From positions 8,372,501 to 8,436,500 of the forward strand of contig CM040101.1 in the NCBI GenBank assembly GCA_022496805.1: a DNA stretch of 64,000 bases. The letters run 5' to 3'. The notes below the pieces were generated by a model, which worked only from the letters and a program-made list of their open reading frames with translations, was not told where the DNA came from and searched no databases. Shown piece after piece: positions 11,350 to 23,500 of this stretch. Numbering within the stretch: position 1 is the stretch's first letter; each line of letters begins with the position of its first letter. The translations under genes were made by a program, and so were the position numbers. Source of the stretch: Pohlia nutans (Eukaryota > Streptophyta > Bryopsida > Bryales > Mniaceae).

Positions 11350-12479
11350 TTGAAACCTTACCTCATAAAGCTGAAGTTACATCTGCATTTTAAGTCACCA
11401 TATGCACCACCAAGCTCCTTAGCACGACCTGCAAGGAACATCAAACCAACAAGAAGGTTACTTGAATCAATTGCTGGACAAGGATCCACAAGGAGGTTTA
11501 ATCCTAAGAAACATCAAGCCAACATTGTTCAAATTTCTTTGGATCCTCCACAAACTATGCAAGAAGCTTTATCCATACCAGATTCTCAACAATGGCAAGA
11601 AGCCATAAAAGCTGAATTTGACTCATTAGAAAAGAATAATACTTGGATTATTACACCATTACTACCAAATCGAAACCTATTACTTCAAAATGGGTTTTTA
11701 AGGTAAAAACTAAAGTTGATCGATCTTTAGACAAGTACAAAGCACGTTTAGTGGCCAGAGGCTTTACACAAATACATGGTATTGATTATATAGAAACTTT
11801 CTCACCTGTAGTTGAATTTAATTCAATTAAAATTTCGTTAGCTCTTGCCACTCAATATAATTTTGAAATCCACCAATTGGATGTTAAAATTGTTTTTTTA
11901 AATGGATTTATTGAAGAAGATTATTTATATGACGGTACTTGAAGGTTTATCCATATCTTCAAGTTCAAATCTAGTTTGTAAACTTTTGAAATCCTTGTAT
12001 GGACTTAAACAATCCTCCAAAGCATGGTATCATTGTATTTAATACTTCATAAGAAACACCCAATTCCCTAATTTTGCACTTGGCCAAGTGCACTCATTTC
12101 ATGAGCAAACTTGGCTTTAAAAAAATTTGTTTGAATTTTTTTGTAAAAAACAGGGATTTTTGTCTTTCTACAATCTCTTCCTTGTAAAGAAACAATTATT
12201 TAATTTATATTTTATCCTTATCTTTATCTTATATCTTTATCTTTATATTTTCTTTTTCTTTTATTTTGTTCTTTTTCCTTGTCTTCTTTCTTGTCTTCCT
12301 CTTGTCTTCCTTCTTCTTTTTCTTCTAGTCTTCCACTTGTCTTCCTTTTTTTCTTCACCTTGCCATTTTTGGAGTTTAAACGATAATTTAAAATAAAAAT
12401 AAAAATTAGGGAGCAAGCTGAATCCAATATAGGCCCTAAAATGAAAAATGAAAAAAAAAAATGAAAAAAAAAAAAATGC

Positions 12480-12510
<31 letters not shown>

Positions 12511-14370
12511 ATTTTTATTTTTATTTTTTATTTTTATTTATTTTTCTTCTTCCCGGATTTTCCGGGCAGGGAGGGTCTGCGCGCGCGGACCCTACTCTTA
12601 TTTTGACCCACTCTCCTTCCCTCCTCTCCTTTCCTTTTTCTCCCCTCTCTCTTATATAAACCCTCCCACATTCTTCCTCCCTCACACTTCCTTCCTCCTC
12701 TCTCTTCTTCCTTTATATTGAGGAGAAGGCAGAAGGAAGAGAGGGAGAAGAACAAGAGAGGAAAAGGGGTGGAAGGAGAGTGTGAGGGAGGGAGAGTGAG
12801 AGAAGGTTTATATAGGGGAGAGGGGGGAGTGAGGGAGGGAGGGAGGGTCAAAATAAGAGTAGGGTCCGCGCGCGCGGACCCTCCCTGCCCGGAAAATCCG
12901 CAAAAAAAAAAAAAAAAAACTCCCTTTTTTTTTTTTTCATTTTTCATTTCAGGGCCTGTATTGGATTCAGCCTGCTTCCTAATTTTTATTTTTTTTTAAA
13001 TTATCGTTTAAACTCCAAAAATGGCAAGGTGAAGAAAAAAAAGGAAGACAAGTGGAAGACTAGAAGAAAAAGAAGAAGGAAGACAAGAGGAAGACAAGAA
13101 AGAAGACAAGAATAAAATACAAGATAAAAGAAAAGATAAGATAAAGATAAAGATAAAGATAAAACAAAAGATAAAGATAAGGATGAGAAATAAATTAAAC
13201 AATTGTTTCTTTATAGTGCAGGGGATTGTAGAAAGACAAAAATCCCTGTTTTTAAGAGATTTTTTCAAACTATTTTTTTAATGCGCTTGGGGGCCAAGTG
13301 CATGATTATATGGCCAAGTGCAAAATTAGCGAATTGGGTGTTAAGACCAGTATTTAATACTTCATAATTTCCAAAGACTAGAATCAGATGCAAGTATATA
13401 TATCTTAAAAGAGTAGCAAATCATAATTTTATAATTCTTACAGTTTATGTTGATGACTGTATTTTAGTAAGTAATTTTAGTTGATGATTGACTCAAATAC
13501 ATGGCATTAAAACCATATTACAAATAGAATTTGACATGTTAGATGAAGGCGATCTTCATTATACTTTAGGAAATACTATTTTAAGAAATAGAAGTGAAGG
13601 TTGGACAATTATACATCAACAAAAATATCTCACTTCAAAGCTTAAGGAGTATAAAATGTTAGATTGTGATCCTATCAATACACCAATGCAATCTGGGATT
13701 CATTTGTATAAGGAAGAATTCAGTTTATCACAACAAGACCAACACCTTTATTCCCAAATAGTGGGTAGGCTTATGCATGCCACTGTAAATACTAAACCTG
13801 ATTGTGTTTACACAACTAGTACTTTAGCACAATATCTTTCAGCTCCAAATGAATTACACATTTAAACACTCAAGAGAACATTAAAATATATCAAAGGAAG
13901 TTTACCTTATGGTATATGCTATAAAAAATCTCCACAAGGAGACGTTCTTCATAGATATTCTAATACTGATTGGGTTGGTTGTAAAGATACCCGACGCTCC
14001 ACCTCAAGCTACTGTTTTCTCCTAGCTGGTGGAGTTATATCTTAGAGCAGCAAGAAGCAGCAATCAGTGGCCCTTTCTTCTACAGAGTCCGAATATATGG
14101 CCTTAGCAAAAGCTACTGCTGAAGCAATCTGGTTAAGGAAACTACTCTAAGAACTTGGATTTCCACAGTCTCATCCAATCACTATTTATTGTGACAGTCA
14201 AAGTGCTAATGCATTAACAGATAACCCTAAGTATCATTCTCGTTCAAAACATATTGATACTCAATATCACTTCACTTGTGAGAAAGTTCTTGCCAAAGAC
14301 ATTGAACTAAAGTATATTTCTACAGCTGAAATGACTGCTGATATGCTTACCAAGTCATTACTACGTGATG
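11350..14370 (+). pseudogene. Decayed Copia reverse transcriptase and RNase H, split by an insertion
   Basis: RT begins near 11540 (M-Q-E-A-L, then WIITP, SKWVFKVKTK) and includes HQLDVKIVFLNG. After KQSSKAWYH it is cut at 12052 by a 1298-bp element and resumes at 13367, with VYVDDC near 13447 holding the YVDD catalytic motif. RNase H follows (TDWVGC near 13970, STESEYMALA near 14080, YCDSQSANAL near 14190, MTADMLTKSL near 14335). Many stops are present. Confidence 0.85.
12052..13349. mobile_element. Long-terminal-inverted-repeat (foldback/MULE-like) element with 17-bp TSD
   Basis: Arms of about 600 bp are inverted copies of each other. Outermost is aaacacccaatt against aattgggtgtt, then tttgcacttggccaagtg, a pyrimidine/purine tract, and an inner GC palindrome gggtccgcgcgcgcggaccc near 12565-12600 and 12860-12890. 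The host RT sequence gtatttaatacttcata is present on both sides (12035-12051, 13350-13366), giving a 17-bp TSD. No transposase is encoded. Long arms suggest Mutator-like or Foldback elements, but their usual TSD is about 9 bp. The open frames inside are low-complexity. Confidence 0.85.
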
Positions 14371-15740
14371 AACACCTTTATTGTCTTCATAAGCTTAGAA
14401 TGTGCTCCATTTCTTCACCTCCACCTAGCAAGTCCTTCCAAATCCTCATGGTTTACCACTCTTCTACACCATTTCTTTTACGTGAGAGTTTTCCACACAC
14501 TTGAGACCTCTTTGCATGGGAGAGATTATCTGTATTACCTTCCAGAGGAATACAACATGTCAAAGAACTCTCAAGACACAACTAACTTAGGTATTTCTAC
14601 AAGACAACATAAAGCTCAAGAAATAAGGACAAATCAATCATATAAAGATTACAGCAGCAAGTGGACAATAAATAAACAAAGTAAAAGTATGAGCAATAAT
14701 ACCTTTAGCTATGCCCAACAAAGTCGTTGCCTCTACTGCTCCAAACCAGGTCTTGATCTTCCTTGTATTGGAACAACTACCTTCCATGTTCCTAACTAAG
14801 TACAAAAATTTCAACACATCAAAGGCAGTATAATCCAAAATCAAGGTTCATTCAATTTACATCAAGGCTCAACAATAAGACCCATATTAACACTCGAATC
14901 ACGATTGCTTCAATCACGAGGTCACAATTACGAACACATTGGAGGGCCTACCTCTCTTGCTTTAAAGGAATCTCCTCAAGCTGAACTTTTAAGGAAACTT
15001 CCAAGTAAACATCAAACCATATTTTACACAAAAGAACCAGTCAAAAATACCTCAAGTACAGCCAAGGAGCCGCGAATACAGAGATAGAGCCAAATCTCAA
15101 GCCAACTGCCAGGAAACAACTCACCAAGTCTTAAGCAGTTTGACTTTGACTCGTAGCTCCGTTCACTTCAAGCGCAGCTCTATTGCCAAGTGATTCCCCG
15201 CTTTCACAAGCGCCGCAAAAAAATGGATCCAACGCGCTTCAAAAGTGGGGATGGAACATTTCAAATTTGAACTTAGACCGAACATAGGTGTGCAACCAAG
15301 AAGATGGAGCATCGGAGCTCCACAAGACCACGACTCACCACCACCATCGAGCTATCTATTTACAATGCCTCCACACCTTGCCTCTCAAATCGTTGGCTTC
15401 TTCCAGCAGCTATCCGCCGCGCTTCAACAACTCACTAATGTGTTTCACCAAATTGTCGACCCAGCTTTCCCACTTCACAAGCATAGCGGACGCCGCTTCC
15501 ACAATTCACATGGACGCAGCGTGCACAAGGCGCAAAGGGAGAAGAGCAATATCTCGATTGTAGCACAGCGAAGTTACGAAAAGATGAACGAAACCCAAAA
15601 CCCTAATGCAGGGAAAAGAAAGCTGTTTGAGAGGACGAGGATAGTATGCGCGCGAGGAGCGGGGAGCGGTGAAATGTGGGGTTTAGAGCAGAAATTTAAG
15701 GTCAACCATAGTCAACGTTACTATAATTAGCAAATATTCA
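14371..15740 (+). other. Post-pol tail of decayed Copia, unrecognised
   Basis: Sequence after the RNase H tail, assigned to the Copia by position only. It contains a GC-richer stretch (15100-15700) with an open frame at 15245-15730 that I do not recognise. This stretch could be a captured host fragment. No recognisable domain on either strand. Confidence 0.3.
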
Positions 15741-16490
15741 AATATTTAGATATTTTAAGCAAATTTTTGATCCTATAACCGTGGAATATTATGTACCTAT
15801 AACCGTGGAATGGGATCATTGAAAAATGTTCAAGGCACATGAAAGCCAAACTCAATATACCTATAACCGTGAATCAAAGACCTGGAACCATTTCCAACAA
15901 GATGAAATCATTGCTTGGCCATTGTTATACACCATTGAGTCATGTAGAGATAAAAGTCCTACATCAATCTTTATGAAATCAGTGTTAGGCCGTTGATATA
16001 GACCATTGACGGTTTAGGATGCAATATAGGAAGAAATGCCACAGTTGGATGAAGTATAGAACCCGAGTTTAAAAACTACATTAGTGGCCCTTTTAGTCTC
16101 ACTACTATTTCATTGACTTGAAGTGTATGCAATTGCCAACAATAGAATTAGAAATAGTGGACTACCCTAAGATGTTGGATGGGTCAACAATCCACTCTCA
16201 AGAACTAGCTTAACTTTGTTGAAGCTAAGAGTAGGTGCATGTATGAAGGCATCGACCTCAGCATCAAATCCACAAATAACGGTGAAGAAAAAATATAAAT
16301 GCTTGCAATTAGCCCACAGACTACGACCTCCCTTTGTCTTGGTCAACATCTCCTTGAAATAAGGGCAGGAGCAGTCTGGGAATTGCGAAATCGTAAGATG
16401 GTACTACTGAAGCTGGGAAGGTGTGCCAGAATCCAATGTGACGATGCATCCAAGGGCGGGGACTGGAACCATGTCCACCTTCTGAAGACA
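15740..16490. other. Left flank of nested DNA transposon region, subterminal repeats
   Basis: Non-coding. The word cctataaccgtgg occurs at about 15773, 15795 and 15861, and a related word (cctattaccgcgg) occurs in reverse complement near 27575, close to the other side of the nested segment. A ~75-bp unit around 15900-16010 is imperfectly duplicated. These could be subterminal repeats of the nested element. Exact termini were not found. Confidence 0.3.
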
Positions 16491-16496
16491 ACCTTT

Positions 16497-16751
16497 AAGG
16501 CCATATTCGTTAAATTGAGACAAATTGTAGTCTCAATTTTATCGTCGACTCGAGGATAAACCATTATAACTGTTCAGGTTTGCGACTATTCGGTAATTTG
16601 AGACTTTAATATATTAATATATATAAAAACCTTTGATTGCCCAAAGGTTACAGTCTCATCTTATCGTCGACTCGACGATAAATGACTATAATTGTTTTAG
16701 GGCTGAAGTCTCAAAATGACCATTTTGTCTCAATTTAACGAATATGGCCTT
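16497..16751. mobile_element. 255-bp MITE with perfect 27-28 bp TIRs
   Basis: Begins AAGGCCATATTCGTTAAATT and ends with the exact inverse. The flanking CTTT (16493-16496 and 16752-16755) looks like a short TSD, though a 3-bp reading is possible. Internally the word cgtcgactcga is repeated. It inserted just downstream of the C-terminal coding remnant of the minus-strand transposase. Confidence 0.75.
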
Positions 16752-19700
16752 CTTTGACTGTGACAGCAGAGACACAATTGTTGACTTGCTTGATGGACGG
16801 GCTCTTCTTGTTGCGGCAGACATTTTTGCCATGCCGCCGCTTGGGAACGTCATCAGGGAATGCTGGAGTCACATACGTTGACAAGTCAATGGGAAGAAGG
16901 TGGTCTTGGAAGAGCCTCCGCGACGAAATGACCTCCCGCTGTGGAAGTTGAAAACCAGCATTCTCCAGTGCAAGTATCTCCTTGCGTGTGAGGTTTATGC
17001 CGTTCTTGACGGACAAGATCTCGGGGACCTCTGGGCGGGACATAACCCACTTTCTGCGAGTTCCTTTGACACACCTCTCGATGTCATCGTTGCAAAAGAA
17101 GAATTGTATGCGGTCCTTCCTTCCTTTCCTGTAATTGTCCATCAAGCATGTGTACGTAGGAGCAGCGGTAGATTTTCCATCTTGATATGATTCGAGCGAC
17201 GCACTTCTTCTTAGTAACAGCTTGCTGCACGAAACAATCCTTAGCTAGCAATGTGCCACTGACTCTCGTCGCAAGCTAGTTTTTGCACAGCAGTAACGTG
17301 GTTTAGGGCTGCCCCTGGAGTGTAGACTAGTACCTGCACTTGCACATCAAACATGTCTAATGCTTGGGGAGAGTCTTCCAGTTCCATTGGAGAAGAAGGG
17401 AGGTTTAGGGTGTTGTTTCGTGTAGATCTTGTCTGGACTCGAGGACGCGAGATGCTGATCATATCATGTCTGTGCAAGTCAAATTCCGAGCCGATGGGGA
17501 CGTCTGTTTTCTGTTTCAATGAGAGGAAGACTTCCTCTCTTTCAAGTTGTGGCATTAGAGTGCAGAACTCCTCAGCACCCGGCATCTTCGCTAATGCTTC
17601 GTGTAGTGATTTCAAGTTCCCCGTGCGCTCTGTAGGCTTCTAAGCGACCCGAAGTTTCAGTTCTTCTTTGGTAGGGCCAATACTTGCTCTATCTCCCTTG
17701 AGGTACTAGTAGTATGCGACGCTTTGCATGAAGGAGCGGACGAAGTCATCGACCGTAGCGACAAATAGGTCTGACCCTCAATCACCAAATTGCTACTTCT
17801 AATTGTTGTGGATACTTTCGGCCAAGTTGCACGAGGACATTTCAGCCAACTCGTCCTTACTGAGGTCCTGGTATAGAGGAAGCAGTGCACTTTTAGAATT
17901 TAGAACTGAAATGCGTGTATAAGAATAGGACAGAGAATTAGGGTTTATGGTAGGGTTTAGGAACTTACTAGCTGCATAAAGTCTCCCCATTAGCAGTATC
18001 GAAAATGCCAGAAGGCAAGCCAGAGGTCGAGACGTCTCAATTTATCTTCAGTTGTAGCTCCGGAGGACAGCCACCAAGCTCGAATAGCGAGATACCGGGT
18101 ATCTGCTTCCGCTTGCGTTGAAGCGTTCTTGTATTGCTTGCACAGTAGGTGATGTTGGTCCTGGAGATCAACTTGATGTCAGCCTTAGTGTGCTTCTCCA
18201 GTGACTGCACCCAATGGAAAAGACAAGTTTGTTCTTTATTCGGCATTGGAATTGATGCGTCTCCACTTCCGTACACAATGCGTATAGCATTCCAGTTTGC
18301 TTGCACACTCTCAGCCATGAAGCCCTTGAAGTTAGGGTTTTGAACTCCGTGGCGAGCGACGACGGCGTTGAAATTCTTCCACACGACCATTTGGACAGCG
18401 ACGTCTTCAGACTGCATATTGCAAAGCGCGATGGTCATGACACGACAGTAAGTGAGGTCGTAGACGTGGCAACCCATGGTGGTCCACTGTTTGACCCTTT
18501 TAACATAGTCGAACATAAACCATGCACTCTCGAGGTCTCCACCAGGCTGCATGCGTTTGACAAAGTCGGCTCCGCTATCCGGCCCAATTTCAGACATTTT
18601 GAACACAAAGACCTTGTCCGACTCCGATCCTTGACCGGGGAACTTGTTCTCCTAGACAAAGGGCCAATTACTAGAGCCGCGAAGCTTGGTGATGCTATCC
18701 ATAACACCAAACCTGCGGAAGTACTTGAAGCCCGTCACTTTGTTGCGAATGTTGGGCAAGTTGAACTCCTTGCATCTGTTGAAGAGCGGAAGGAGCTCAT
18801 TGAGTTCAAGTGTCTTTGATTCCACACCTTCGGCTGCAACAAGCATGTCCCCGATCATCTCCTTTGTTGCTTCTAAGACAATGGCAGAGTTGGTTGCAGT
18901 TGGAGTTCGCTGCACGTGCTCCTCGACTAAACTTTCCCCTTTTGCAATATTGTCACGGTAAGCCCCGATCTTGATGGGGTGGTTGTGAGTTCCAAAATGA
19001 ACACAAGCTCTAGTCATGCTGTCTTTAGCTAGAACATAATAGATTTTGGCATCGCAGGTTGCAAGACATGAGGAAGGAACCTTACAACATTTGCAAACCA
19101 CAGTGGATCCTTTAGGAGGATTAGATCCTACGTCAAAACCAAAAGAGGAGACTCCATCCCACTCAGTTTCATTAACAGCTGTCGTGCGGTGCAAGCAGGT
19201 TAGAAAATCACAGTGGACATTTTTACATCGCAGATGACCACAACAAGACGAGGTACGGAAGATCAGACCTAAGTCGTTGACAATGTTAGACGTGTGAGTA
19301 CGGGTCCATGCGTGCCGTCATAATGTTTGTCCATTCCACGGAGTTGCTTTGCTTTGCTGGGTTTTGAAGAGAAACCCAATGGAGGGAACTCGAAGATAAC
19401 ATCTCCATTGTACTGGGGCGGGAGGAACTGGACTCGCTTAATATCAGTAGAGTTGTAGTCAATATGTTTAAAGACATTCCTAGAGCCCTTTCTAGCCGCA
19501 AGCAATTTCAGGCATTCGACAACACTATAATTGTCGGATAGAGAATGCGTTGGCGACTTACTAGTCGACGGACAGCTACCTGCAGAAGATTGGGGATTAG
19601 GTTGAGAAGGAGGAAGAATTGGATTGTGATCTAGATTCTTTGGGACTTCATCGTCACTAAGTTCAAAAATTGTCTCTAACCCTGGTTCAACTTTCACGTG

Positions 19701-19799
19701 AGCGGGGAGAGTCGTTTGCATTGTGCAAGTGGATGACTCTTTAGGAGTTAAAAGTTTAGTTGGAGACGATTCCAGAGACCGTGGATGAGACGTCCACAC
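16735..19799 (-). pseudogene. Degenerate MULE-like (DDE) transposase gene
   Basis: Read right to left: a Ser/Pro-rich N-terminus with an acidic stretch (19799-19269); a Cys/His zinc module resembling WRKY-GCM1/FLYWCH fingers (CKCCKVPSS...HFGTHNHP, near 19100-18960); and a catalytic core at 18606-18037. The core contains DLTYCRVMTIALCNMQ (probable first D), FMAESVQANW (second acidic position, E here) and CLFHWVQSLEKH. Further on comes NLAESIHNN (probable E region, 17815), then C-terminal remnants to 16735. Stops and frameshifts interrupt it repeatedly. The layout fits Mutator-like transposases, but the family is divergent and I infer the superfamily from motifs only. Confidence 0.65.
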
Positions 19800-20039
19800 A
19801 CAAGACTCAACAACAGAGCGAGTAACCAGAGATATGGGAAGACGGGGGAAGTGATTTCGAGGAAGAGAAGCACGAGGTAGAGGTGAAATTTGTCCTCGTT
19901 ATGTGACTATTGTGCGCAACGATTCTAAGTTTTTATATCAACCCCAATGATTCTAAGTTTTGAATTTTGTGGGCATTTTTTCTGGAGAAGAGTTTTGGAC
20001 GAACGATTGGAGCCTGGGACCCCTAAACCCTAAAAGCTT

Positions 20040-20533
20040 GACCTTTGTCTAAATATTTTTGCCCCTGGCCTTGCCCTCGTCTTCATCATCTGGGCCCCTG
20101 CCCTTGCCCTTGTCTTCATCTTCTACCAGCCTAAACCCTTGCTCTGGCCTTCCGCTTCTGCTTCTGGCCTTCCGCTTTTCATATTCTGGCTATGGCTCTT
20201 GTACCGCTTCTATTCTGGCTCTGGCTCTGGCTCTTGTTCTACAGCACACGCTCAGGGTTTGCCTTCCTCTTTATCACATGCTCAGGGTGCTCTCTAGCTC
20301 ACAATACTAGGGTTTAGGGTTTGCCATTTTATTTGCTTGCTCTTGAGTAATTGCTTGCTCTCCGCTGGGCTCTTGAATAAACAGCTGGTACTGAAGTTTC
20401 TTTGAAGGCTTAACTAGAGTTTCACATGAATTATGTGGTAGTGTTTCATGTGGTAGGGTTTCATGTGAATCTTCAAAGGCGCTGGACTAGTGTGTTGGTA
20501 ATAACTCTGCAGGGCAGGGTGCTAGGGTTTTAG
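20040..20533. other. Intergenic/5' region between divergent transposon genes
   Basis: Simple-sequence-rich DNA with repeats of ctggcc/ttgccctcgtcttcatc. It separates the minus-strand transposase start (19799) from the plus-strand ParB/methyltransferase gene, so it may hold the promoters of both. No defined element was seen. Confidence 0.3.
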
Positions 20534-23500
20534 GTGCTGGTGCATGGATTGAGGGGTCGCTGGATTGAGCTTTGGATGTCCCAGATGGAGAATTCATCAG
20601 GTGGAGAGGTCCAGGAGATTGAGGCAAACGCAGTGGGAAGAGTAGTCGAGGTAGACAACGTGGAAGTGGAGATGGGCGCGACATTGGAGTCTGAGGTGGT
20701 GCCCAACGATGTAGTGGAAAAAGAGCAAAATTTGCAACAAGGTACGAGCCCAAATTCATTGCATACTCACTGACTGCATTCCGTGCGTCCTTGAATCATG
20801 GAAAACTCAAAGCTTTAGGATACAACTTAGCTTGGGAATTGATAGTATGGAGATTGAGCTTTAGAATTGAGCATTAGAATTCAAAGTCCATGGCCACTGT
20901 GCAAATTCCAATTTTGCTTTCTAAGTTCTATATTCATAGAACCCAGGCTGTGAGTGTATCTGACCCCTGGCCTTGGCTTTCGACTGTCTAATACAATTTC
21001 AGAAGGGCTGGTAGGACACTAGCCAGTACCAGCTGACCCCTGGCCCCTGGCTTTCTGGAGTCTAAATTTTTTAAGAAAATATTTATTTTGTAGAACTAGA
21101 GCTTGTCACTCACTTGTAGAATTTCAGAAGGGTGAGTAGGACCCTAGCCAGTACCGGCTCACCCATGTCTTCCGGGAGTCTAATTTTTCTTTTTAAAAAA
21201 TTGTGTTGTAGAACCAGAGCTTGTGTCACTCATTTGCAGATTTGAAAAGAGCTTGTAGCCCCTAGCCGGTACCGGCTGACTCCTGGCTTCCTAGAATCTT
21301 TTTTTATTTTATTTTTAAATTGTGTTGTAGAACCAGAGCTTGTGTCACTCACTTGTAGATTTCAAAAGGGCTTGTAGACCCTAGCCGGTACCGGTTGACC
21401 CCTGGCCTTTGAATTTTGGAGTCTAAGTTTTTTTTAAAATTTGAATTTGTAGATCCAGAGCTTGTGTTACTCAATTGTAGATTTCAAAAACGCTTGTAGC
21501 CCATAGCCGGTACCGGCTTACACCTGGCTTCTTGGAGTCTATTTTCTTTTTAAATTGTGTTGTAGAACCAGAGCTTGTGTCACTCACTTGTAGATTTGAA
21601 AAGAGCTTGTAGCCCCTAGCCGGTACCGGCTGACCCCTGGCTTTGGATTCTGGAGTTTGAATTTTTTAAAATAAAATTTGATTTTGTAGAACAGAGTGTG
21701 TAACTCAAGCATAGTATAATTTCAAATGGGCTGTAGTACCCTAGCTGTGAGTGTGGCTGACTCCTGGCCTTTGGATTCCAAAGTCTAATTTTTTTTTTTA
21801 AGTTTGATTTTGTACAACCAGAGCTTGTGTCACACACTTGTAGAATTCTAGAAGGGCTGGTAGGACCCTAGCCGGTACTGGCTGACCTCTGTCTACCTGG
21901 AGTCTAATTTTAGAAAAAAACAAATTATGTTGTAGAATCAGAGCTTGTCACTCACTTGTAGAATTTCAAAAGGGCTGGTAGCCTCTACCCGGTACCGGCT
22001 GACCCCTGGCCCGTGGCTTTCTGGAGTTTAAATTTTTCTTTTTTAAATTTGATATTCTACAACCTGAACTTGTGTCACTCACTTGTAGAATTTCAAAAGA
22101 GCTGGTAAGACCCTAGCCGGTACCAGCTGACCCCTGGCTTTGGATTCTGGAGTCTAAATTTTTTTAAATAAAATTTGATTTTGTTGAACAGTGTGCAATT
22201 CAAGTATAGTATAATTTCAAAAGGGCTAGTAGGACCCTAGCCAGTACCGGCTGACCCCTGGCCTTTGAATTCTGGAGTCTAATTTATTTTTATTTTTAAT
22301 TTGAATTTGTCGATCCAAAGTGTGTAACTCACGTATAGTATAGAATTCAAAAGGGCTGTAGGACCCTAGCCGGTACCGGCTGACCCACGGCCTCTGATTT
22401 CTGGAGTCTAATTTTTTTTATTTTTTTTTCATTTTGTAGAACCAGAGTATGAAAGTCATGATTACTATAATTTCAAAAGGGCTGCTCCACCATAGCAGTA
22501 CATGTGGCTGATCCCTGGCCTTGGCTTTTGGGAGTGTAATTTTTTTTTTAAATTTGATTTTGTACAACCAGCGTGTGTAAGTTGTGTTCACTATAATCTC
22601 AAAAGGGCTGGACCACCCTAGCAAGGAGTGTGGCTGACCCCTGGCCTCTCATTTATGGAGTCTAAATTTATTTATTTTTAAATTTGATTTTGTAGGTCCA
22701 GAGTGTATAACACACGTTTGGTAGAATTTCTAAAGGGCTGGTTCACCCTAGCTGTGAGTGTGGCTGACCCCTGGCCTTTGATTTCTACAATCTATATTTC
22801 TTAGATTCGGTCTCTTGAATCTAAATATTTGAATTTTGAGTCCAAGAATTTTGAGTCCTTGATTTATTAAAACATAACGGCTCACATCAAGTGTTTTTGT
22901 AGATCATTCACAAATCGATGCGGATGGTGATTCTCAAGAAAATGAGGACGACATTGAAGGTGCTCTTTCATTCTTCATGATTGTGCTCATTACATGCCTT
23001 GATTTGACCGTTGAAATACTAAATTTTGTGACTACATTTTCTTGAAGGTGACTTTGTTGACCTTGGAGAAAGTACGCAAAGAGGACGGCTAAGCGAGCGA
23101 GATGTTCATTCACAACTCAATTCCTTTTTGTTGAGCGAGACTCCAAACACAAGATCTCGAATCGAACGTCTTCGATTCCAACCCCGTCACAAATCTAGGT
23201 TGCTCATTCCCCTTTGTAGAATGGTGTACCTTCTTGTTGTGAGACCATTTCTGAAGAACGACGTTATGAAGTTGGCTTCACATTTTATAAAGAATGGATA
23301 CATGGAAGGCAATGGTATTTTTTTGTCGCCAGTGAGGATAACGAAGGTAAGACCAAGTTTGTTACTCCATAGATTACGTCTTCTTGGAGTCCTCATTGGG
23401 TAAGCATCAATGAAGAGTTTGAATGTATACTTGCTGCCAATCCCATCCTCAGTGTGTTCTGTGGAAAGATGTTCCATGTATGGGATGGTAATCATAGGGT

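Noticed and set aside
12127..13268. Lys/Arg/Phe-rich open frames
   Set aside because: Low-complexity pyrimidine/purine arms of the inverted element.
15245..15730. 161-codon open frame
   Set aside because: No recognised domain, overlaps another open frame, lies in the tail of a dead Copia.
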